Below the pieces are notes generated by a model that saw nothing but the letters and a program-made list of their open reading frames with translations, was not told the DNA's origin and ran no database searches. The position numbers were made by a program, and so were the translations under genes. Of a stretch of 11,091 nucleotides of DNA, positions 6,108-11,091 are shown piece by piece. Numbering within the stretch: position 1 is the stretch's first letter; the number at the start of each line of letters is the position of its first letter. Location of the stretch: the NCBI GenBank assembly GCA_964570205.1, contig CAZMXI010000163.1, positions 1 to 11,091 on the forward strand, given 5' to 3'. This DNA comes from CAZMXI01 sp964570205 (GTDB taxonomy: Bacteria; Planctomycetota; Phycisphaerae; Tepidisphaerales; Tepidisphaeraceae).

Positions 6108-9100
6108 ATGATGGGAAGGCACAACCGTCCGACGTCAATTGAGTCTTTGGAAAGCCGTGTGCTGCTATCGCGGCTGGCGCTGATCAGCGACTTTGGCACG
6201 CTTCAGCAGTCCGAGGCCGACGTGATGAACCTGGTCAAGGGCTGGAACACGCAGGTCCCACTCGATGCGATCATCACCAGCGGCGACAACGACCAGGTGA
6301 ACGGCGACGACTATGTGAACCGCGTCGGCAACTACTACGACGAGTTCATCTATGGCCGAGGCTCGGCCACGCAGCGGTTCCTGCCGGTTCCCGGCAACCA
6401 TGACTGGGGATACAACAGCGGGCGCTGGGATCTTGTTCCTTACGAGGCGTTTTTCACCATCCCCGATGCCGCGCAGGGCAGCACTTCGGGCAATGAGCGC
6501 TACTACAACTACAAGATCGGCGATGTCGAGGTCTTCATGCTCGACAGCGACCCGTACGAGCCGGACGGGACCAGCAGCACATCACCACAGGCCCTGTGGG
6601 CAAAGAATGCCATCGAGCACTCAACTGCCGCATGGCAGATCGTCAGCTTTCACCACGCGGCCTACTCATCGTCGAGCGCCCACTACAGTTCGACGTGGAT
6701 GCAGTGGCCTTTCCAGGCCTGGGGCGCGGACCTGGTCGTCAGCGGGCACAACCACGTGTACGAGCGCGTCAACGTCGACGGCCTGCGGTTCGTGACCAAC
6801 GGCGTGGGGGGATGGGATGGCCTCAATGGATTCGGCACGGTCGTGGCGGGCAGCGAAGTCCGCTACAACGCCCAGAACGGCGCGATCCTGCTGGAAGCCA
6901 ACAGCACAAGCCTGAGCTATCAGTTCATCAACACGGACGGCCAGGTCATCGACACCTACAGCATGACCAACGTTCAGTTGCCGAACATCGCTGTCACGGC
7001 GGCCGATGCCAGCGAGGCCGGCGAGGTCGGCGGCTTCACTTTCACGCGCTCCAACGTGATGGCGGGCGATGTGACGGTGGGCTTCACGCTGGGCGGCAGC
7101 GCAACGAGCGGCGCCGACTATGAGTCGATCGGCCTCTCGGCGCTGATTCCCGAGGGCGTGCCTTCGGTGACGTTGCCGCTTGCGGCATTCAACGACACGC
7201 TGGCGGAGGGAGATGAGACCGTCATTCTGACGATCATGGATGATCCGGCCTATGTGCGCCTGAACAGCACGGCGACGCTGACCATCGCTGACGATGACAT
7301 GCAGACCGCCACCTTCCAGCAGGGCGTGGACACGAACCTGATGGAGAATTGGCCCAATACGAGCTATGCCACGGCAACGTCCCTCACGGTGGACACGGAC
7401 GAGCCTTCGGGCAGCAGCGACTGGGCGCAGGCCCTCGTGCAATTCACCGACCTGATTGGGCCCGCTGTCGGTCAGATTCCCTCCGGCAGCACGATTCTGT
7501 CGGCGACATTGCAGTTGAATGTGCTCAATCCGGGCAACACCGTCAACCTGTATCGCATGACGACATCGTGGAGCGACACCTCGACATGGAACAGTCTGGG
7601 CAGCGGCGTTCAGGTGGGGACCGAGACGGTCGGCACGGCCGACGCATCCTTCACGCCGTCGGCGGCCGGCCTTTACAGCATGGATGTGACCGGCAGCCTC
7701 GCGGCCTGGCTGGCCGATCCGGCCGGCAGCCTGGGCTGGCTGTTGAACCCGACAGGCACGGATGGGGTGGATATTTATTCCTTTGAGAGCACCAGCGCAC
7801 CCCGGCTGACTGTGGCGTTCAGCCCGCCCGTGGTGACCATTCCCCCGACCGCCGCTCCCGATGCGTACAGCGTGGGCGAAGATACAGCGCTTGTCATCGA
7901 TGCGGCCGCCGGCGTGCTGGCCAACGACACCGATCCGGATGGGGACACGCTTTCCGCCATCCTGGTCAGCGGCCCATCCCATGGGTCGCTCTCGCTCGGT
8001 TCCGACGGGGCCTTTACATACGTGCCTGACGCCGATTTCTTCGGCAGCGACAGCTTTGCCTACAAAGCTTACGATGGCCAGGCATACAGCGACGTGGTTA
8101 TGGCGACCATCACTGTCGCGCCGATCAATGATGCGCCGGTGGCGGCGGGCGATGCCTACAGCATGACGCAGGACACGGTCCTGAGCATCGCAGCCCCGGG
8201 CGTGTTGGGGAACGATGGCGATGTGGATGGCGATGTGCTGTCGGCGAGGGTGATGGCCGGCCCGGCCAATGGAACGATCAGCTTCACCGCTGATGGCGCC
8301 TTCACGTACACCCCCGCCCTTGGGTTCACCGGCACAGACAGTTTCAGTTATGTCGTCAACGATGGCCTGGCCGACTCCAGCGAGGCGACGGTCGCGATCA
8401 CGGTGAACCGCGTAAACGCGGCTCCGGTGGCCAATGACGATGATTACTCCACGACGGAGGATACGGCGATCATCGAAATGAGTTTCGCGGCAAACGACAC
8501 CGACGCCGATCTTGATCCGCTGGCGGTCAAGGACATCGTCGGCCCGGGCAACGGGACGCTCACGCTGAACGTCGACGGCACCTTCACCTATACGCCCAAC
8601 GCCGACTTCTACGGTACCGATACGTTCACTTACAGCGTGACCGACGGCCTGCTGGACTCCAATTGGGCGACGGTGGCGATCTCGGTCAATCCCGTCAACG
8701 ATGCGCCCGTGGCGGTCGATGACGCCGTGGCGACCGATGAGGATGTAGCGCTGGTTTTCAGCTTCCTCGGGAACGACCACGATATTGACGGCGATCCGTT
8801 GGGCGTTTCGGGCATCACCGGCCCGAGCAATGGCATCCTGGCGCTCAACGCTGACGAAACGTACACCTACACGCCCAATCCCGACTTCAGCGGCGCCGAC
8901 AGCTTCACCTATCAGGCATACGACGGCTCATCGCTCAGCGATGTGGCGACCGTCACCATCACGATCAGCCCCGTGAATGATGCGCCGTTGGCCGGAAGCG
9001 ATGAATTCAGTACCGACGAGGACACGCCGCTGGTCACCATCGCGCCAGGCGTGCTGGGGAATGACGTGGACGTGGACGGCGATGCCCTGGTCCCGGTGGT

Positions 9101-10901
9101 CGTGTCGGGTCCGGGCCATGGGGCGCTGATGCTGAATGCGGACGGGTCGTTCACCTATACGCCCAGCTCCAACTTCAACGGGAGCGACAGCTTCAGCTAT
9201 CAGGTTACCGACGGTTCTGACATCTCTAACGTGGCGACGGTGAACCTGACGGTCCTTGCCGTGAACGATGGTCCGGTGGCGGCAGATGACAGCGCCACGG
9301 TTGTCGAAGGCCAGACACTCAATGGCGCCAGCGTGCTGGCCAACGACGCCGATGTGGAGGGAGACGCGATCACGGCGATGCTGGCCGCGCCGCCCGCCCA
9401 TGGTTCGCTGACGCTCAATCAAGATGGCACTTATGCGTACGTTCCGGACGCGGGTTACAGCGGCTCGGACCAATTCACGTACCAGGCCGTCGACGCCCTG
9501 GGTGCGCAGTCAGTTCCGGCGACCGTGGCGATTACAATTGCGCCCCTGAGTCACGATGACTACGCCGTCAGCGAGGCCACGACTTTCGGCACTGTCAGCG
9601 GCGGACTGGCCGCGGCCGTCGGCGACAACGACACGTATGAGACCATCCAGGAGGCGCGCTACGCAGTCAACAAGAAGGCCCGCCTCAGTCACCAATGGGA
9701 GTTTGATGTCTCAGGCGGCGGCCGGGTCGAGTTTTATCTCCAGGCCCATAACAACAGCGGCATCGAGGAGTTCATCTTTGCCTACTCGCTGGACCAGACA
9801 ATCTGGACCAGCATGCTGACTGTGGTGAAGGGGAGCGATGACGACACCTATCAGACTTTCGCGTTGCCGGATGCCACCGCGGGCCGGGTCTGGGTGCGGG
9901 TCACGGACAGCAATCCTGACGGCCAGGATCGCGTGGCGGACACAGTCTTCATCGACGACATGTTCATCCGCTCCTATGGCACAACCGCGCTGCCATCGGT
10001 GAGCATCCTGGCATCCGATGCGAATGCGGCCGAGGCGGACGCGGATCCAGGTAAGTTCACCATCACGCGCTCGGGCGACACCGGCGCGGATCTTGCGGTG
10101 GATTACAGCATCGGCGGCACGGCGGACAACGGCATCGACTACGAAGCCGTAACGGGGCGCATCATTATTCCGGCCGGCTCCGCATCGGTGAGTTTCTCGA
10201 TCAATCCGATTGACGATCCCGATGCCGAGGGTGACGAGAGCATCGTCATCGGGCTGTTGTCGTCCAGCGCTTATATCGTGGACACGGGCATTGCGACGGT
10301 GACGATCAGCGACAACGACGTTGTGATCACGCTGCCGGCAGCGCCGACCGAGCTTTCGGCGGTCGCCGCATCGTCGAGCCAGATCGACTTGAGCTGGACC
10401 GACAACGCGGCCAACGAGGATGGGTTCCTGATCGAGCGCAGCACCGACGGGCTCAGTTTTGCGTATCTGGCTGATGTCGGCGCGAATACGACCAGCTATT
10501 CCGACGCGGGGCTGCTGCCCTCGACAACCTACACCTACCGCGTGAAGGCCTACAACGCGGAAGGAAGCTCAAGCGACTCCAACAGCGCGGCGGCAACGAC
10601 CCAGGCGGCGGCCGACACACCGGCCGCGCCAACCAATTTGACGGGCACGGCAGTACAGAAGACCAAGGCGAAGCTCACGTGGCTGGACAATGCGGACGAT
10701 GAGACGGGCTTCAACGTCTACAGTTCCATCGATGGAGTCAACTGGACCCTGCTGGCGACGGTAGCGCCCCGAAGCGGGACGGGAGCCACAGCCCAGTACA
10801 CCTCCGGCCCACTGAGCAAGGGGACGTGGCACTTCCGCGTCAGCGCGTTTAATGATTCCGGCGAATCCGCGTTCAGCGAGATCGTCACCGTGACGATTTG
10901 A
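6108..10901 (+). CDS. giant secreted/surface metallophosphoesterase with LEPR-like N terminus, Calx-beta, DNRLRE, cadherin-like repeats and FN3
   Basis: 1597 residues. Order: LESRVLLS (14-21), resembling the LEPR-XLL motif of giant planctomycete proteins; metallophosphoesterase (about 23-288); Calx-beta (292-397); DNRLRE-like module (399-574) with VQFTDL and SATLQL; six cadherin-like repeats (578-1148); an unassigned beta-rich module (1149-1294); second Calx-beta (1295-1404); two FN3 domains (about 1409-1500 and 1503-1597). The catalytic domain has a complete metal-ligand set in purple-acid-phosphatase style: Asp28 (SDFG), Asp60 (SGDND), Asn97/His98 (GNHD), His182 (FHH), His214 and His216 (SGHNHVYER). 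It probably hydrolyses phosphate esters outside the cytoplasm, with the repeats as a Ca-binding stalk; location is inferred. There is no classical signal peptide, dockerin, PEP-CTERM or anchor; the protein ends in the last FN3. GGGAGAGGG at 6099-6107 precedes two adjacent ATGs (6108 and 6111). The frame stays open upstream but overlaps the RnfD-like gene. Confidence 0.93.
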   Translation: MMGRHNRPTSIESLESRVLLSRLALISDFGTLQQSEADVMNLVKGWNTQVPLDAIITSGDNDQVNGDDYVNRVGNYYDEFIYGRGSATQRFLPVPGNHDWGYNSGRWDLVPYEAFFTIPDAAQGSTSGNERYYNYKIGDVEVFMLDSDPYEPDGTSSTSPQALWAKNAIEHSTAAWQIVSFHHAAYSSSSAHYSSTWMQWPFQAWGADLVVSGHNHVYERVNVDGLRFVTNGVGGWDGLNGFGTVVAGSEVRYNAQNGAILLEANSTSLSYQFINTDGQVIDTYSMTNVQLPNIAVTAADASEAGEVGGFTFTRSNVMAGDVTVGFTLGGSATSGADYESIGLSALIPEGVPSVTLPLAAFNDTLAEGDETVILTIMDDPAYVRLNSTATLTIADDDMQTATFQQGVDTNLMENWPNTSYATATSLTVDTDEPSGSSDWAQALVQFTDLIGPAVGQIPSGSTILSATLQLNVLNPGNTVNLYRMTTSWSDTSTWNSLGSGVQVGTETVGTADASFTPSAAGLYSMDVTGSLAAWLADPAGSLGWLLNPTGTDGVDIYSFESTSAPRLTVAFSPPVVTIPPTAAPDAYSVGEDTALVIDAAAGVLANDTDPDGDTLSAILVSGPSHGSLSLGSDGAFTYVPDADFFGSDSFAYKAYDGQAYSDVVMATITVAPINDAPVAAGDAYSMTQDTVLSIAAPGVLGNDGDVDGDVLSARVMAGPANGTISFTADGAFTYTPALGFTGTDSFSYVVNDGLADSSEATVAITVNRVNAAPVANDDDYSTTEDTAIIEMSFAANDTDADLDPLAVKDIVGPGNGTLTLNVDGTFTYTPNADFYGTDTFTYSVTDGLLDSNWATVAISVNPVNDAPVAVDDAVATDEDVALVFSFLGNDHDIDGDPLGVSGITGPSNGILALNADETYTYTPNPDFSGADSFTYQAYDGSSLSDVATVTITISPVNDAPLAGSDEFSTDEDTPLVTIAPGVLGNDVDVDGDALVPVVVSGPGHGALMLNADGSFTYTPSSNFNGSDSFSYQVTDGSDISNVATVNLTVLAVNDGPVAADDSATVVEGQTLNGASVLANDADVEGDAITAMLAAPPAHGSLTLNQDGTYAYVPDAGYSGSDQFTYQAVDALGAQSVPATVAITIAPLSHDDYAVSEATTFGTVSGGLAAAVGDNDTYETIQEARYAVNKKARLSHQWEFDVSGGGRVEFYLQAHNNSGIEEFIFAYSLDQTIWTSMLTVVKGSDDDTYQTFALPDATAGRVWVRVTDSNPDGQDRVADTVFIDDMFIRSYGTTALPSVSILASDANAAEADADPGKFTITRSGDTGADLAVDYSIGGTADNGIDYEAVTGRIIIPAGSASVSFSINPIDDPDAEGDESIVIGLLSSSAYIVDTGIATVTISDNDVVITLPAAPTELSAVAASSSQIDLSWTDNAANEDGFLIERSTDGLSFAYLADVGANTTSYSDAGLLPSTTYTYRVKAYNAEGSSSDSNSAAATTQAAADTPAAPTNLTGTAVQKTKAKLTWLDNADDETGFNVYSSIDGVNWTLLATVAPRSGTGATAQYTSGPLSKGTWHFRVSAFNDSGESAFSEIVTVTI
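7839..9551 (+). repeat. six tandem cadherin-like repeats of 93-97 codons inside the large gene
   Basis: Boundaries by the recurring (N)DAPVA start: 7839-8129, 8130-8417, 8418-8699, 8700-8978, 8979-9266, 9267-9551. Each unit has an (E)DT-type strand, an acidic NDxDxDGD loop, GPxxGxLxL, DGxFTYTPxxxFxGxDSFxYxxxDG and a closing ATVxITVxPVN. These are the VCBS/cadherin-like (Ig-fold) repeats common in large bacterial adhesins, whose acidic loops are thought to bind calcium. Units 3 (NDTDADLDP) and 6 (NDADVEGD) have altered acidic loops. The units are clearly related but diverged at DNA level, so this is an old expansion. Confidence 0.88.
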
Positions 10902-11011
10902 TGGCTCCGGCAGTTGTGGCAGTCCCGCCGCGCGGCCTGAGCGTGCCCGCGAATCAGGAAGCAGTGCATGCATCCGTGCGAAACCGCCAGCTTCGCCGCC
11001 CGGTTCGGCCA

Positions 11012-11040
11012 TTGACAGACGGCGCCAGGCGGTGGATGCT
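11012..11040 (+). promoter_or_regulatory. candidate promoter of the fmt-like gene
   Basis: A consensus TTGACA at 11012-11017 is followed after 17 bp by GATGCT at 11035-11040, a weak -10 with three of six matches. Transcription from it would begin near 11047, almost at the GTG start at 11049, leaving little or no leader. The 10902-11011 stretch before it shows no gene and no convincing terminator for the large gene. Confidence 0.4.
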
Positions 11041-11048
11041 CCCCCGGC

Positions 11049-11091
11049 GTGAGCAAGCTCGACATCATCTTCGCCGGCAGCGGGGACCTGG
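11049..11091 (+). CDS. fmt: methionyl-tRNA formyltransferase, N-terminal fragment (runs off the window)
   Basis: GTG at 11049 opens a frame reading SKLDIIFAGSGDL, which matches the first beta strand and glycine loop of methionyl-tRNA formyltransferase (typically (K)IIFxGxxxF(A/G)). That enzyme formylates initiator Met-tRNA with 10-formyl-tetrahydrofolate. Only 14 codons are present, so the call rests on a short motif; another formyltransferase-family protein is possible. There is no good ribosome-binding site (GGTGGA is 12 nt upstream), and an upstream start in another frame cannot be ruled out. The strand is the same as the large phosphoesterase gene, 147 bp downstream of its stop. Confidence 0.5.
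   Translation, partial: MSKLDIIFAGSGDL

Noticed and set aside
6666..8780. Long open frame (704 codons) on the minus strand opposite the phosphoesterase gene
   Set aside because: It mirrors the codon bias of the real plus-strand gene, has Arg/His/Val-rich low-complexity composition and no recognisable domain, and the opposite strand encodes clear domain motifs throughout.
7839..9551. Tandem repeats as a mobile or recombination-prone DNA array
   Set aside because: Periodicity is in the protein (93-97 residue Ig-like units); DNA copies are well diverged and remain in frame.
10927..10936. Palindrome GCCGCGCGGC after the phosphoesterase gene as a terminator
   Set aside because: It has no loop and no T-run; such GC palindromes are expected by chance in this composition.

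Overview
The window looks like chromosomal DNA from a planctomycete, most likely of the Phycisphaerae type. Evidence for this: high G+C content; a Tat-exported Gfo/Idh/MocA oxidoreductase beside a secreted DUF1080 (3-keto-disaccharide hydrolase) protein; a CAAX-protease homologue of the type associated with exosortase/PEP-CTERM systems; and a giant multidomain protein opening with an LEPR-XLL-like N-terminal motif (LESRVLLS), common in giant planctomycete surface and secreted proteins. The taxonomic call is inference from gene content.

Layout, left to right. (1) 115-1344 (+): Tat-signal Gfo/Idh/MocA oxidoreductase with an altered EKP motif. (2) 2710-1345 (-): a two-gene unit of lipB (octanoyltransferase) and an overlapping CPBP/CAAX-like membrane protease; the protease stop codon directly abuts that of gene 1. 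(3) 2711-2956: divergent intergenic region with a TATAAT box just ahead of lipB and a 7-bp-arm inverted repeat. (4) 2957-3715 (+): exported DUF1080 protein. (5) 3895-4731 (+): cytoplasmic TIM-barrel sugar phosphate isomerase/epimerase with a good sigma70-type promoter, followed 24 bp later by (6) 4756-5994 (+): an NqrB/RnfD-family membrane protein that appears to lack the flavin-attachment threonine. (7) 6108-10901 (+): a 1597-residue protein with a purple-acid-phosphatase-like metallophosphoesterase, Calx-beta, a DNRLRE-type module, six cadherin-like repeats of about 95 residues, an unassigned beta-rich module, a second Calx-beta and two FN3 domains. (8) 11049 to the end (+): the first codons of a probable methionyl-tRNA formyltransferase (fmt).

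How the genes may work together. The oxidoreductase, DUF1080 protein and TIM-barrel protein fit the emerging theme of glycoside breakdown through 3-keto intermediates: an exported dehydrogenase, an exported 3-keto-glycoside-cleaving enzyme and a cytoplasmic isomerase/epimerase. They are not one operon here, and the link is inferred. The large phosphoesterase could be a surface or secreted phosphate-scavenging enzyme on a beta-sandwich stalk. lipB, fmt and the protease are housekeeping or envelope functions without an obvious link to the sugar genes.

No rRNA, tRNA, insertion sequence, CRISPR array or phage gene was seen. Nothing here is a clear new system. The most unusual points are the fused phosphoesterase with an LEPR-like N terminus, the solitary RnfD-like protein without its flavin threonine, and possible leaderless transcription of lipB and fmt.
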